Positions 36,615-46,387 are shown, counted from the first letter of the stretch. The stretch: DNA of 64,000 nt from an uncultured Alphaproteobacteria bacterium (GCA_937873445.1 CALMWF010000026.1:1-64000); one strand, 5' to 3'. A program made the numbers and translations. Notes: generated from the sequence alone by a model not told the origin.

Positions 36615-38030
36615 ATGTCTTTATCGAAACGCTTGGGCCTGATGCTGGTGGCTCTGGCTGCCCTGGTGCTTTTGCCGGCGGCTGAGGCCCTGGCCAAGCC
36701 GCGTTTTTCCGCCCTGGCCGTGGACGCGCGCACCGGCGCCATTCTCTATGCCGATGATGCCGACGGGCTGCGCTATCCCGCCTCGCTCACCAAGATGATG
36801 ACCCTCTACCTGCTGTTTCAGGACCTGAAGGCCGGAGAGATCAGGCTGACGACGCCGCTTCATGTGTCGGCCCGGGCCACAATGGTGCAGCCCTCCAAGC
36901 TCGGCCTGCGCGCCGGAGAAACCATCACCGTGGAAACCGCCATCAAGGCGCTGGTGGTGAAGTCTGCCAATGATGCCGCCGTGACCGTGGCGGAAAACCT
37001 GGGCGGCAGCGAGAGCGCCTTTGCCGCGCGCATGTCGCGCACCGCCCGCGCCCTGGGCATGAGCCGCACCAGCTTCCGCAATGCCTCGGGCCTGCCCAAC
37101 CCCGGCCAGATGACCACGGCCCGCGACATGGCCACCCTGTCGCTGCGGCTGATGCGCGACTTCCCGCAATACTATCCCTATTTCCGCAGCACCTCCTTCT
37201 TCTACAAGGGCCGCCTGGTGCGCGGCCACAACCAGCTTCTGCAACGCTTTGCCGGCACCGACGGCATCAAGACCGGCTACATTGCGGCGGCGGGCTACAA
37301 TCTCACCACCTCCACCCGGCGCGGCGACAGGCGCGTGGTGGGCGTGGTGCTGGGGGCGCGCTCCACCGGCGCCCGCAACAGCTACATGATGCGCATGCTG
37401 GACAGAGCCCTGCCCAAGTGCCGCGGCGGCAATACCGTTGCTGCCCTGCCCGGCTCGTCCAAGGGCGTCATCAATCCCATTGCCGCCGCGGAGCAGTCTT
37501 CGCCCGCGCCCCGCAACACCAGCGCCCTGCCGGAAAAGCTGCAGGTGGCTGGTGGCATGACCGGTTCCGCGCTGCGCAAGCCAGCCGCCGTCACTGCGGC
37601 CAATGTGATTGCCCCCGCCGATGAACCCGCCGTGCTGGAGGCGCGCATGGCCGAAGCTGCCGACAGCGACAGCCCCGCAGCGGTCAATGAGCCGGAGCGT
37701 CCGGTGGATCAGGCCGCCATGGGCAAACTGCCCTTTGCGGTGAAGAAACCCGGCAGCGCAGCGGGTGGCGAGGTGGTGGTGGCGACCATCGAGCCGGGCT
37801 GGAACATCCAGATCGGCGCCTATCCGTCACGCGCCAATGCCGAGGCCAAGCTGGCCGACCTGTCCGGCGTTGCGGCGCTGCGCGGCAAGAAGTCCTATAC
37901 CATCGCGGTGCAGAAGGGTTCGGCAACCTTCTATCGCGCGCGCTTTGCCGGTTTCGACAAGGCAACCGCCGCCGCCGCCTGCCGGGCGGTCAAGAAACAC
38001 GGCCAGAGCTGCCTGGTACTGGCGCCGTAA
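36615..38030 (+). CDS. D-alanyl-D-alanine carboxypeptidase with C-terminal SPOR domain
   Basis: Penicillin-binding protein of the S11 family that trims the terminal D-Ala from peptidoglycan stems. The 471 residues have a signal peptide (about 1-30), then the serine catalytic motifs: SLTK (about 62), SAN (about 118) and KTG in DGIKTGYIAAAG (about 222). A Pro/Ala linker leads to a SPOR domain (about 395-470) with WNIQIGAYPSRANAEAKL, which would guide the enzyme to division sites. Start ATG at 36615 is preferred over a GTG five codons upstream. It converges with the next gene. Confidence 0.93.
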   Translation: MSLSKRLGLMLVALAALVLLPAAEALAKPRFSALAVDARTGAILYADDADGLRYPASLTKMMTLYLLFQDLKAGEIRLTTPLHVSARATMVQPSKLGLRAGETITVETAIKALVVKSANDAAVTVAENLGGSESAFAARMSRTARALGMSRTSFRNASGLPNPGQMTTARDMATLSLRLMRDFPQYYPYFRSTSFFYKGRLVRGHNQLLQRFAGTDGIKTGYIAAAGYNLTTSTRRGDRRVVGVVLGARSTGARNSYMMRMLDRALPKCRGGNTVAALPGSSKGVINPIAAAEQSSPAPRNTSALPEKLQVAGGMTGSALRKPAAVTAANVIAPADEPAVLEARMAEAADSDSPAAVNEPERPVDQAAMGKLPFAVKKPGSAAGGEVVVATIEPGWNIQIGAYPSRANAEAKLADLSGVAALRGKKSYTIAVQKGSATFYRARFAGFDKATAAAACRAVKKHGQSCLVLAP

Positions 38031-38032
38031 GC

Positions 38033-38052
38033 GGGGGCGGCAGGCCGCCCCC
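38033..38052. terminator. Hairpin between converging genes
   Basis: GGGGGCGGC (38033-38041) and GCCGCCCCC (38044-38052) form a perfect repeat between the carboxypeptidase and the minus-strand secreted gene. No T-run follows on either side, so termination strength is uncertain. Confidence 0.4.
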
Positions 38053-38063
38053 TCACCCTCCGC

Positions 38064-38423
38064 CTATTCGTTGATGATGTGCCAGAGGCCGTTCCTGCCG
38101 TCGCCCATGGCGTCGCCCTTCTTCTTGTCCATGGCGAAGAAATAGAGCGGCTTGCCGTCATAGGCCCATTGCGCGGCACCATCCTTGCGCTTCACCTGGG
38201 TCCAGTCCTTGTCCATGTGGGCGCCGTCCTTCACCAGATAGGGCGGCCAGTTCATGGCGCAGGCGTCATAACAGGCGGATGTGCCGCCTGCATCCTTGTC
38301 AAAGGTGTAGAGGGTCATGCCATTGGCCGCCGTGAGCGGCGCTGCCTGGGCCGGTGCGGCAAGAAGCACGGCGAGGGCAAGGGTGGAAAGAGCCAGAGGC
38401 AGGCGGACAACATGAAACATCAT
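38064..38423 (-). CDS. Secreted protein with Yx(F/W/Y)xxD repeats (COG4315-type)
   Basis: Exported protein of 119 residues with a signal peptide (cleavage after AQAA). The mature part has the family repeats: LYTFDKDAGGTSACYDACAM near residue 40, and PLYFFAMDKKKGD near 95, both fitting Y-x-(F/W/Y)-x-x-D. A pair of cysteines lies in SACYDACA. The family is widespread and unexplained; it is often next to electron-transfer genes but is not here. The start is set by AGGGAGGT upstream of ATGATG. Confidence 0.82.
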   Translation of the reverse strand: MMFHVVRLPLALSTLALAVLLAAPAQAAPLTAANGMTLYTFDKDAGGTSACYDACAMNWPPYLVKDGAHMDKDWTQVKRKDGAAQWAYDGKPLYFFAMDKKKGDAMGDGRNGLWHIINE

Positions 38424-38480
38424 CGTGACCTCCCTGGGCCGCGCATGGGCGGCCCGCTGCCGGGCGGATTGCCCGGTCAG

Positions 38481-38508
38481 CAAAAATAAGCGCCGGCAGT
38501 CCGGCGCT
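38481..38508 (-). terminator. Terminator of the eipB-VWA-J-domain transcript
   Basis: AGCGCCGG (38489-38496) pairs with CCGGCGCT (38501-38508), with loop CAGT. On the minus strand it is followed by CTTATTTTTG, a good U-run. It lies 147 bp past the J-domain gene's stop, before the secreted-protein gene. Confidence 0.75.
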
Positions 38509-38654
38509 CCAGTCACAAGGCGGTGACGCCGGTCACAGAGCAGGCAACGGTCCGTGAACGTCTGTGCGTGTGCTGATCGGCTGGATTGTCAGCCTGGCCG
38601 AGGCGGGCGAGCCGCCAACCCCTCATTGCCGCAAGCGTCAGCAGTCAGGCAGCT

Positions 38655-39344
38655 TCAGACCGACAGCAGCAGGTCCTTGGCTTCATTGATCTTGGCGGCG
38701 AGATAATCGGAGCCGCCGGCATCCGGGTGGACCTGCTTCATCAGGCGGCGGTGGGCGGCGCGAATCTCATCCTTGCTCGCCCCCCTCTTCAGGCCCAGCA
38801 CGGCATAGGCATCATCCACGGCCATGGCGCCGCCAGATGCAGCCCTGCTCTGCCCGGCGCCGAAACCTTCCCGCCAGTCCGGCCGGGCGCGGTCAAGCCA
38901 GGCTTCAAACAGCGCCTGGCTCTGGTCATTGGCATCCACGCACAGACGGTGCAGGGCCTGCATGTCATCGGGGGAGAGCGACGACAGCCTGCGCCCCAAC
39001 AGCGGCCCCATCAGCACCTCGCCATCCATGGTGCCGCTGTCATGGTCCAGTTCCATGTTGAGGACCGCGGTAGCCACCCGGCTTTTCCGGCCCTTCTCCG
39101 CCCCCGGAAAGCCGAAACCGGCAAAGGTGCCGCCCTTGGCAATGAGGCCAAGGCCATAGAGAAACACCGGCACGGCGAGATTGAAGCGGCCGCGCATGGC
39201 CAGAAGACCGGAAAAACCGATGATGGCAACACCGGCAAGCTGCTGCATGAAGATCGGCATTCTAGGCCCCGGCACCAGTGAAGGATGGGTCAACACCCAC
39301 CACGCGGCAAGTGCGGTGGCAAGCAGAAAAAGCACCGTGGCCAT
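38655..39344 (-). CDS. Membrane-anchored J-domain protein
   Basis: A 229-residue protein with two N-terminal hydrophobic segments (about 2-22 and 34-66). A middle part follows, with NMELDHDSGTMDGEVLMGP, and then a C-terminal J domain (about 172-229, DDAYAVLGLKRGASKDEIRAAHR) including the HPD tripeptide in KQVHPDAGG. J domains stimulate DnaK ATPase, so it should recruit DnaK to the inner membrane. The layout resembles DjlA-like factors but with the J domain at the end. It follows the VWA gene by 6 bp. Confidence 0.85.
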   Translation of the reverse strand: MATVLFLLATALAAWWVLTHPSLVPGPRMPIFMQQLAGVAIIGFSGLLAMRGRFNLAVPVFLYGLGLIAKGGTFAGFGFPGAEKGRKSRVATAVLNMELDHDSGTMDGEVLMGPLLGRRLSSLSPDDMQALHRLCVDANDQSQALFEAWLDRARPDWREGFGAGQSRAASGGAMAVDDAYAVLGLKRGASKDEIRAAHRRLMKQVHPDAGGSDYLAAKINEAKDLLLSV

Positions 39345-39350
39345 GCCGCC

Positions 39351-40061
39351 TCACCCCAGTTGCTCCAGCAGCAGGCGGGCCTTGCCGCCCTCGGCCCGTG
39401 CCTTGTCGGCCAGCGCCTTGCGCCCGCCCGAGGCATAGACTGCCACAGCCCCCAGAAGTTCGGCCAGATGTTTGGCACTGTTGTCATCAAGCTGGAAATA
39501 GGCGCCGCGCGTCAGCCGGGCGATGTCCTTGAACACGGCGGCGGTGGTGGCGTCACTGCCCTCCTGAAACATGAAGACGGGCGTGCCGGTGAGGGCCAGT
39601 TCGCCAGCCTTGCGGCACAGTTCGTCGGCGTTCTCCTCCATGGCGTCACCGACATAGACCACGGCCGACACCTTGCCCCTGGCCACTTCCTTGTGCAGGT
39701 GGGAGAGAACCTTGCTGATCTGGGTATTGCCGCCGCGGCAGTCCACCGTGGTCATGAGTTTGGCAAGTTCGCTGGCGTCGGCCACCCAGCGCGAGGCCCG
39801 GCATTCATTGAAACCGCGAAAATAGACAAGCTGGACATCAAGCCCGCCCACCCGCTTGGTTTCCTCGAACATCTTGCCCTGAATGGACAGGGCGCGGTCC
39901 CAGGTGGGCTGGCGGCTCATGGTGGCATCCATGGCAAAGACCAGCCGGCCCCGCCCCTGGGCCGTGGCGGCAGGCTGCATGGCCGCCACCTTGTCCAGAA
40001 AGGCAGAGACATCCTGATCGGCGGTCTTGCCCGCCGCAACGGGGGTCCTGGCATTGCTCAT
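39351..40061 (-). CDS. VWA domain-containing protein
   Basis: A 236-residue cytoplasmic protein with a von Willebrand A domain. A metal-ion site is readable as LVFAMDATMSRQPTWD (about 40-55, the D-x-T/S-x-S pattern), with further Thr and Asp in RGGNTQISK and YVGDAMEEN. Sequence is intact. VWA proteins usually mediate Mg-dependent binding and often act with ATPases or chaperones. Here the neighbour is a J-domain gene. Function unknown. It lies between eipB (73 bp upstream) and the J-domain gene. Confidence 0.85.
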   Translation of the reverse strand: MSNARTPVAAGKTADQDVSAFLDKVAAMQPAATAQGRGRLVFAMDATMSRQPTWDRALSIQGKMFEETKRVGGLDVQLVYFRGFNECRASRWVADASELAKLMTTVDCRGGNTQISKVLSHLHKEVARGKVSAVVYVGDAMEENADELCRKAGELALTGTPVFMFQEGSDATTAAVFKDIARLTRGAYFQLDDNSAKHLAELLGAVAVYASGGRKALADKARAEGGKARLLLEQLG

Positions 40062-40134
40062 GACATATCATCCTGCCCGGCCGGAATGGACGGCCCCAAA
40101 GAGATGGGGAGCCGGAGCCGGGATTAAAGTCCTC

Positions 40135-40983
40135 TCAGGGGCATTTTTCCACTGGCAGGAAATCAAGCTCGGCAAGTGTGCCCTTGAGGGCGAAATCGCC
40201 GTAGTCCATGGCGAGGCCGGTGGAGACGCCGTTCTCATACATGGTGAAGGACACCTGATAGTCCGGCTTGTCGGCGCTGTCTGTGGCCGTGCCTGCCCCG
40301 GCCGGATAGTAGCTCACTGTCACCGGCCAGGAAGCCAACGATTTCAGCCCCGCTGCCTTGGCGTTGGCGGCATCATCGGCGACGCTGCCCGGCGCATGGC
40401 GCTTGCCGATGAAGCTGATGGCGCGGAACACCTTGTCGCCGTCGGAGCCGTCAAACACGGTGGTGACATCGCGGCTGCGCCCCGCCTGGGCCGCGTCGAG
40501 CAGGCGGAACTGGTGCACCATGGGAAACACGGTGCCCTCCGGCAGGGTGAAGTCCTTGCCGTCGCCGCCGGTAATGGTGCCGGAGGGGGCGGCGGCGAGG
40601 CTCGCCTTCTTCGCCTCGATGCGGCTTTCGCTCTGCAAGGCGTTGTCGACAAATTCCTTCTGGCTGAACTGCATTTCCAGCCCGTCGCCCGATTCCCAGG
40701 AGGTGGAACGGGAATCGATCACCTTGTTGTCGCCCTCGGCCTGGGTGAAGCGGTTGGCGATGCGGAAGCTCACCGACCAGCCGGAACAGCTGCTGCCCTG
40801 AAGCTCGAAGGCCATGCGCCCCGACACGGCGGTGACACCAGAGGAACGGTCGGCCCGCGCCATGCTGAGGTCATAGACGGCGCGGTGCGGCGTCATGCTG
40901 CCGGCCTGCGCCAGGGGGCTGCCTGCGGCCAGCACCAGCACGAATGTGAGCGGAAGGCGAAGCGAAGGTCTTGCGGCGGCCAT
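40135..40983 (-). CDS. eipB: Cell envelope integrity protein EipB (DUF1849)
   Basis: Periplasmic beta-spiral protein described in Brucella as needed for envelope integrity. The 282 residues start with a signal peptide (cleavage near LAQA-G). The mature part contains HRAVYDLSMARADRSSGV, MAFELQGSSCSGWSV, and a late LDFLPVEKCP. Two cysteines, one in GSSCSG and one at the end, would form the reported disulfide. Family match is by pattern. First gene of a likely eipB-VWA-J transcript; diverges from ridA across 100 bp. Confidence 0.85.
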   Translation of the reverse strand: MAAARPSLRLPLTFVLVLAAGSPLAQAGSMTPHRAVYDLSMARADRSSGVTAVSGRMAFELQGSSCSGWSVSFRIANRFTQAEGDNKVIDSRSTSWESGDGLEMQFSQKEFVDNALQSESRIEAKKASLAAAPSGTITGGDGKDFTLPEGTVFPMVHQFRLLDAAQAGRSRDVTTVFDGSDGDKVFRAISFIGKRHAPGSVADDAANAKAAGLKSLASWPVTVSYYPAGAGTATDSADKPDYQVSFTMYENGVSTGLAMDYGDFALKGTLAELDFLPVEKCP

Positions 40984-41083
40984 GAATCGTATCCAATCTG
41001 GGAACGGAGCGGGGTTTTAGCACCTCTGACCGAAAAGAAAGAGAAATTCTGGCGGCAGCATGGCAGCCGGGCAAGGGAAAGAC

Positions 41084-41548
41084 ATGACAACAGCAGCACA
41101 GCGCCTCACGGAACTTGGCATCACGCTGGCCACCCCGCCGAAACCGGTGGCCAATTATGTGCCCTGGGTGAAAAGCGGCAATCTGGTCTTTGTGTCAGGG
41201 CAGTTGCCGCTGGCGGACGGCAAGGTGACGGTGACCGGGCATCTGGGTGCCGGTGTCAGCGTTGACCAGGGCGCGGCAGCAGCCCGCCAGGCGGCCATCA
41301 ACATCATCACCCAGGTGAATGATGCCTGCGGCGGCGATCTGGAGCGGGTGGTGCGGGTCATTCGGCTGGGCGGCTTCGTGGCGGCCACGGGTGATTTTAC
41401 CCAGCATCCGCAGGTGGTGAACGGCGCTTCCGATCTGATGGTGGCGGTCTTTGGCGAGCGCGGCCGGCATGCGCGGGCTGCTGTCGGGGTGCCGTCCCTG
41501 CCCCTCGGTGCCTGTGTTGAAGTGGATGCTGTGGTTGAGGTGAGATGA
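41084..41548 (+). CDS. RidA family protein
   Basis: Imine/enamine deaminase of the RidA/YjgF/YER057c family, 154 residues, of the longer subgroup with a PKPVANYVPWVKSGNLVFVSGQLP opening (position about 15-38). A conserved arginine near the C-terminal GRHARAAVGV matches the substrate-binding site. The family scavenges reactive aminoacrylate. The start at 41084 is preferred because AAGGGA lies five bases upstream; ATG at 41060 would add eight residues. It overlaps the GDPD gene by 4 bp. Confidence 0.88.
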   Translation: MTTAAQRLTELGITLATPPKPVANYVPWVKSGNLVFVSGQLPLADGKVTVTGHLGAGVSVDQGAAAARQAAINIITQVNDACGGDLERVVRVIRLGGFVAATGDFTQHPQVVNGASDLMVAVFGERGRHARAAVGVPSLPLGACVEVDAVVEVR

Positions 41549-42306
41549 TGCGCTATTCGCGGCACCTGCGCGATCTGTCCTGGCTGGTGGAGCGGCCCAT
41601 TGCCCACCGCGGCCTGCATGACCGCAACCGTGGCGTGGTGGAAAATTCCGCCAGTGCCTTTGCGGCGGCCCTCAGCCATCACTACGCCATTGAATGTGAC
41701 CTGCAACTGACGGCCGACGGAGAAGCAGTGGTGTTTCACGACGACACGCTGAACCGGGTGATGGAGGCTGAGGGCCGGGTGGACGGCCACACGGTGAAGG
41801 AACTGAAGGCGCTTCAGTTCCGCCACAGCAGCGACCGCATCCAGACACTCGCCGATCTGCTCGATCAGGTGGCGGGCCGAGCAACGCTGGTCATCGAACT
41901 GAAGTCGCACTGGACGGGCGACATGCGGCTGGCGGCGCGCACGGTGGAGGTTCTGACGGGCTACACCGGTCCGTTTGCGCTCATGTCATTTGATCCTGAT
42001 GTGGTGGCCGCGCTGGCGGAGATGGCGCCGGCCATGGTGCGCGGCATCACCGCCGACCGCACCTTTGACGGGGAATACAGCGTGCTGCCGCTGGCCAGGC
42101 GGGTGGCCATGCGCAACTTCCACCATCTGCCCCGGACGCGGGCGCATTTCGTGTCGTTCAATTTCAACGAACTGCCCTTTGAGCCGGTGAGCGAAATCCG
42201 CGCTGCGGGCCACCCCGTCATCAGCTGGACCATCAAATCGCCGGAGGCGGCGGCGCGGGCCCGGCGCTGGTCGGACCAGATCACCTTCGAGGGCTTCATG
42301 GCGTGA
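41545..42306 (+). CDS. Glycerophosphodiester phosphodiesterase
   Basis: GDPD TIM-barrel enzyme, 253 residues, cleaving glycerophosphodiesters from phospholipid turnover. The active-site HRG is in IAHRGLHDRNRGVVENS (about 20-36), with the metal and catalytic positions in AIECDLQLTADGEAVVFHDDTLNR (about 49-72). No signal peptide, so cytoplasmic. Overlaps ridA upstream (ATG inside its stop region) and the DUF482 gene downstream (GTGA). Confidence 0.92.
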   Translation: MMRYSRHLRDLSWLVERPIAHRGLHDRNRGVVENSASAFAAALSHHYAIECDLQLTADGEAVVFHDDTLNRVMEAEGRVDGHTVKELKALQFRHSSDRIQTLADLLDQVAGRATLVIELKSHWTGDMRLAARTVEVLTGYTGPFALMSFDPDVVAALAEMAPAMVRGITADRTFDGEYSVLPLARRVAMRNFHHLPRTRAHFVSFNFNELPFEPVSEIRAAGHPVISWTIKSPEAAARARRWSDQITFEGFMA

Positions 42307-43439
42307 GCGCCACGCTGGAAACCATCCGTGCACTGACGGAAATTTCCGCCGCCGAATGGGACGCCTGCGCGGCTGCGGCAGGGGGTGCTGACCACCCCTT
42401 CATCGCCCATGGCTTTCTGTCGGCCCTGGAGGAGACCGGCTGTGTCGGCCCGGAGACGGGCTGGACGCCCTGTCATCTGGTGCTGCGGGCGGGCGGTGGG
42501 GTGGCCGGGGTGGCGCCGCTTTATCTCAAGGCGCATTCGCAGGGCGAATATGTGTTTGACCATGGCTGGGCCGAGGCGTTTCAGCGGGCGGGCGGGCGCT
42601 ATTACCCCAAGCTGCACTGCGCTGTGCCCTTTACGCCGGTAACGGGGCCGCGCCTGCTGGCGGGCACAGCGGCTGAGCGGGTGCTGCTCGCGCGGGGGCT
42701 TTCGGCGCTGGCGGAACGGCTTGCCGTGTCCTCCGCCCATGCCACCTTCATCAGGCCGGATGAGGCGGAGGCCTTTGCTGATGGCTGGCTCCCCCGCCAT
42801 GACATCCAGTTCCACTGGCGCAATGAGGGCTATGGCCGGTTCGATGACTTTCTGGGTGAACTGTCATCGTCGCGGCGCAAGGTCATCCGGCGCGAGCGCC
42901 GCGCCGTGGCGGAACTGGGCATTGCTTTCGTGGCCAAACGGGGCCGCGAGATCAGCGAGAGCGACTGGGACCATTTCTTCGCCTTCTACATGGACACCGG
43001 CAGCCGCAAATGGGGTCGTCCCTATCTCAACCGCGCCTTCTTTTCGGTGATGGCCGAGCGGATGGGGGAAGCCCCCCTGCTCATCCTCGCCCGGCGGGCG
43101 GGCCGGACCATTGCCGGGGCGCTGAATTTCGTTGGCGGGAAGCGGCTCTATGGCCGCTATTGGGGGGCGGTCGAGGATCATCCCTTCCTGCATTTCGAGA
43201 CGTCCTATTACCAGGCCATGGACTGGGCCATCGGCCATGGCATGACGGTGGTGGAGGCGGGCGCCCAGGGCGAGCACAAGCTGGCGCGCGGCTATCTGCC
43301 GGTCATCACCGAAAGCCGCCATTTCATCCGCCACGCCGGGCTGGCCCGCGCGGTGGCGGACTTTCTCGACCATGAGCGCCGCGAGGTGGCGGCAACGCGG
43401 CAGGCGCTTCTGGCCCAGTCGCCCTTCCGCCAGGCGTGA
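42303..43439 (+). CDS. GNAT-like peptidogalycan biosynthesis family protein (DUF482)
   Basis: A 378-residue protein of the DUF482/COG3146 family, related in fold to FemABX and GNAT acyltransferases. Recognisable segments include HPFIAHGFLSALEETG (about 30-46), EYVFDHGWAEAFQRAGGRYYPKL (around 80), and FETSYYQAMDWAIGHGMTVVEAGAQGEHKLARGY near 300-330, given by position. Substrate is unknown. It starts at a GTG that overlaps the GDPD stop, a clear sign of coupling. Confidence 0.88.
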   Translation: MSATLETIRALTEISAAEWDACAAAAGGADHPFIAHGFLSALEETGCVGPETGWTPCHLVLRAGGGVAGVAPLYLKAHSQGEYVFDHGWAEAFQRAGGRYYPKLHCAVPFTPVTGPRLLAGTAAERVLLARGLSALAERLAVSSAHATFIRPDEAEAFADGWLPRHDIQFHWRNEGYGRFDDFLGELSSSRRKVIRRERRAVAELGIAFVAKRGREISESDWDHFFAFYMDTGSRKWGRPYLNRAFFSVMAERMGEAPLLILARRAGRTIAGALNFVGGKRLYGRYWGAVEDHPFLHFETSYYQAMDWAIGHGMTVVEAGAQGEHKLARGYLPVITESRHFIRHAGLARAVADFLDHERREVAATRQALLAQSPFRQA

Positions 43440-43519
43440 GGCCGATCACCCGCGCGGGCGTGTGAGGGTGCGCGGTGATGGGTTATAGTGCTGCCGACTC
43501 GAGCAGTGAGGCGCAGCCC

Positions 43520-43936
43520 ATGACCTATGATCCCAACAACATCTTCGGCAAGATTCTGAGGGACGAAATTCCCTGCCACAAGATCTACGAGGACGAACAC
43601 ACGCTGGCCTTCATGGATGTGATGCCCATGGTGGAGGGCCACTGTCTGGTCATCCCCAAGGAAGGCTCACGCGGACTGCTGGATGCCAAGCCGGCGGTTT
43701 TGGGCCATGTCATGGCGGCGGTGCAGAAGGTGGCGGCGGCGGCGGTGAAGGCCTTCGACGCCCAGGGCTTTCAGATCCGGCAATATAACGAAGCGGCGGC
43801 GGGCCAGACGGTGTTTCACCTGCATGTCCACATTCTGCCCTTGAAGGAGGGTCAGCGGCCCGCGCCGCATGTGGGCGGCATGGCCGACCATGCCGTGCTG
43901 GCCAAACAGGCGGAAAGGGTGCGGGCGGCCCTGTGA
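43520..43936 (+). CDS. HIT family hydrolase
   Basis: Histidine-triad nucleotide hydrolase of the HINT/PKCI type, 138 residues. The triad HLHVH is in TVFHLHVHILPL near residue 98-104. The N-terminal NNIFGKILRDEIPCHKIYEDE motif matches. Acts on nucleoside phosphoramidates or dinucleotides. Start at MTYDPNN (43520) drops 15 unconserved codons. It ends the ridA-GDPD-DUF482-HIT run and converges with clpA at a perfect hairpin. Confidence 0.93.
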   Translation: MTYDPNNIFGKILRDEIPCHKIYEDEHTLAFMDVMPMVEGHCLVIPKEGSRGLLDAKPAVLGHVMAAVQKVAAAAVKAFDAQGFQIRQYNEAAAGQTVFHLHVHILPLKEGQRPAPHVGGMADHAVLAKQAERVRAAL

Positions 43937-43937
43937 A

Positions 43938-43963
43938 AATGGCCGGGGTGATGCCCGGCCATT
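43938..43963. terminator. Bidirectional terminator between HIT gene and clpA
   Basis: Perfect 10-bp repeat AATGGCCGGG / CCCGGCCATT with a GTGATG loop. AAAA before the stem gives a U-run for the minus-strand clpA transcript; TCTCATTT follows on the plus side. Confidence 0.8.
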
Positions 43964-43966
43964 GTC

Positions 43967-46387
43967 TCATTTCTTGGCTGTGGCCCTCGGCTTCTTCGCC
44001 GGGGGCTTCTTTGCCTTCTTCTCCGGCTCTGCCTTTGTGGCGCGCGGCAGGGCCTTGCGCTCCGGCGGTTTGGGCAGGGCCTTCTCCTCGTCGCGGCCCA
44101 TGAACTTGAAGCCAAGCGTGTCACCGGCAAGCAGAATGCGCACCGTGCCGCCCCTGGCCAGCTTGCCAAACAACACTTCCTCGGCCAGCGGCTTCTTGAC
44201 CTCTTCCTGAATGACGCGGGCCAGCGGGCGTGCCCCCATCTGCTGGTCATAGCCCTTCCGGGCCAGCCAGTCGGCCGCCTCGGCGGAAATCTCGATGTTG
44301 ATCTGGCGTTCGGACAATTGCGCCTCAAGCTGGAGCACGAACTTCTCCACCACCTTGCGGACAATGTCCGGCGCCAGATGGCTGAAGGGAATGACGGCAT
44401 CCAGCCGGTTGCGGAATTCCGGCGTGAACAGGCGGTTGATGGCCTCCTGATCGTCGCCGGTGCGCACGGTGGAGCCAAAGCCGATGGCGGCGCGCTGGGC
44501 GTCCTGGGCACCGGCATTGGTGGTCATGATGAGAATGACGTTGCGGAAGTCGATGCTCTTGCCGTTGTGGTCGGTGAGCTTGCCGTGGTCCATCACCTGC
44601 AACAGGATGTTGAACAGGTCCGGGTGGGCCTTTTCGATTTCATCGAGCAGCAGCACGCAATAGGGGTTCTGGTCCACCCCGTCGGTCAGCAGGCCGCCCT
44701 GGTCAAAGCCGACATAGCCGGGGGGCGCGCCGATGAGCCGCGACACGGAATGGCGCTCCATGTATTCCGACATGTCGAAGCGCAGCATCTGCACGCCCAG
44801 CACTTCCGCCAGGCGCTTGGCCACCTCGGTCTTGCCGACGCCGGTGGGGCCGGAGAAGAGATAGCAGCCGATGGGCTTTTCCGGCTCGCGCAGGCCCGCC
44901 CGGGCCAGCTTGATGGCCGCCGTGAGGGCGCCAATGGCCTTGTCCTGGCCGAACACCAGCCGCTTCAGCTCGGTTTCGAGATTCTTCAGAACGGTGGCGT
45001 CGTCCTTGGACACGGTCTTGGCCGGAATGCGGGCCATGGTGGCAATGGTGGTCTCGATTTCGGCCACGTCAATCACCCGGCGGCGCAGTTTTTCCGGCAG
45101 CAGCATGAGGGAAGCGCCGGTTTCGTCAATCACGTCGATGGCCTTGTCCGGCAGCTTGCGGTCGGACATGTAGCGGGCTGACAGCTGCACGGCGCTTTCA
45201 ATGGCCTCGTCGGTGTATTTGACCTTGTGGAAATCCTCGTAATAGGGCTTCAACCCCTTGAGAATGGCGATGGTGTCGGGGATCGAGGGTTCATTCACGT
45301 CGATCTTCTGGAAGCGCCGGGTGAGCGCCCGGTCCTTCTCGAAGTGCTGGCGGAATTCCTTGTAGGTGGTAGAGCCCATGCAGCGGATGGCGCCGTTGGA
45401 CAGGGCGGGCTTGAGCAGGTTGGAGGCATCCATGGCGCCGCCGGAGGTGGCCCCTGCCCCGATGACGGTGTGGATTTCGTCGATGAACAGAATGGAGCCG
45501 GGCTTCTGCTCGATCTCCTTGACCACGGCCTTCAGCCGCTCCTCGAAGTCGCCGCGATAGCGCGTGCCAGCCAGAAGAATGCCCATGTCGAGCTGATAGA
45601 CGGTGGCGTCCTTCAGCACGTCCGGCACTTCGCCCTTGATGATCTTGCGCGCCAGGCCCTCGGCAATGGCGGTCTTGCCCACGCCGGGGTCGCCGACGAA
45701 GAGCGGATTGTTCTTCTGCCTGCGGCACAGAATCTGGATGGTGCGGTTGACCTCGGACTCGCGCCCGATCAGCGGATCGATCTTGCCGTCAGCCGCCTTC
45801 TTGTTGAGATCGATGCAATAGGCTTCAAGCGCCGATTGGCTGTCCTTGCGGGAACGGCTGCCGCCGCCCTCCTCATTGTTGCGGCTTTCCTCCTCGCTGG
45901 GCCGGTCCGGCTCGACGCCGCGCGGGGTGCGGCTGTCGGACATGCCGGGGCGCTTGGCAATACCATGGGAGATGTAGTTGACCGCGTCGTAACGGGTCAT
46001 GTCCTGCTCCTGCAGGAAATAGGCGGCGTGGCTTTCACGCTCGGCGAAGATGGCCACCAGTACATTGGCGCCGGTCACCTCCTCGCGGCCCGAGGACTGA
46101 ACGTGAATGACGGCACGCTGGATGACGCGCTGGAAACCGGCGGTGGGCTTGGCCTCGCGCTCGTCATGGGTGACGAGATTGTGCAGTTCATTGTCGATGT
46201 AGTTCAGGATGGTGCGGCGCAATTCGTCCACGTCCACCGCACAGGCGCGCATCACCGCCACCGCATCCTTGTCCTCGGTGAGCGACAGCAGCAGATGTTC
46301 CAGCGTGGCATATTCCTGGCGCCGCTCATTGGCCAGAGCGAGCGCGCGGTGAAGCGCCTTCTCAAGGCTGCGGGAAAAGGTGGGCAC
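43967..46387 (-). CDS. clpA: ATP-dependent Clp protease ATP-binding subunit ClpA
   Basis: Hsp100 unfoldase feeding substrates, including ClpS-delivered N-end-rule proteins, to ClpP. The 806 residues have an N-domain (about 1-145), a linker, AAA-1 with Walker A GDPGVGKT (about 215) and Walker [10 protein letters not shown], and AAA-2 with GPTGVGKT (about 500). A basic Pro/Lys-rich tail follows. The GTG at 46387 gives [16 protein letters not shown], the conserved start, seven bases after AGGAG; the GTG two codons earlier is too close to that site. clpS lies 128 bp upstream. Confidence 0.97.
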   Translation of the reverse strand: MPTFSRSLEKALHRALALANERRQEYATLEHLLLSLTEDKDAVAVMRACAVDVDELRRTILNYIDNELHNLVTHDEREAKPTAGFQRVIQRAVIHVQSSGREEVTGANVLVAIFAERESHAAYFLQEQDMTRYDAVNYISHGIAKRPGMSDSRTPRGVEPDRPSEEESRNNEEGGGSRSRKDSQSALEAYCIDLNKKAADGKIDPLIGRESEVNRTIQILCRRQKNNPLFVGDPGVGKTAIAEGLARKIIKGEVPDVLKDATVYQLDMGILLAGTRYRGDFEERLKAVVKEIEQKPGSILFIDEIHTVIGAGATSGGAMDASNLLKPALSNGAIRCMGSTTYKEFRQHFEKDRALTRRFQKIDVNEPSIPDTIAILKGLKPYYEDFHKVKYTDEAIESAVQLSARYMSDRKLPDKAIDVIDETGASLMLLPEKLRRRVIDVAEIETTIATMARIPAKTVSKDDATVLKNLETELKRLVFGQDKAIGALTAAIKLARAGLREPEKPIGCYLFSGPTGVGKTEVAKRLAEVLGVQMLRFDMSEYMERHSVSRLIGAPPGYVGFDQGGLLTDGVDQNPYCVLLLDEIEKAHPDLFNILLQVMDHGKLTDHNGKSIDFRNVILIMTTNAGAQDAQRAAIGFGSTVRTGDDQEAINRLFTPEFRNRLDAVIPFSHLAPDIVRKVVEKFVLQLEAQLSERQINIEISAEAADWLARKGYDQQMGARPLARVIQEEVKKPLAEEVLFGKLARGGTVRILLAGDTLGFKFMGRDEEKALPKPPERKALPRATKAEPEKKAKKPPAKKPRATAKK

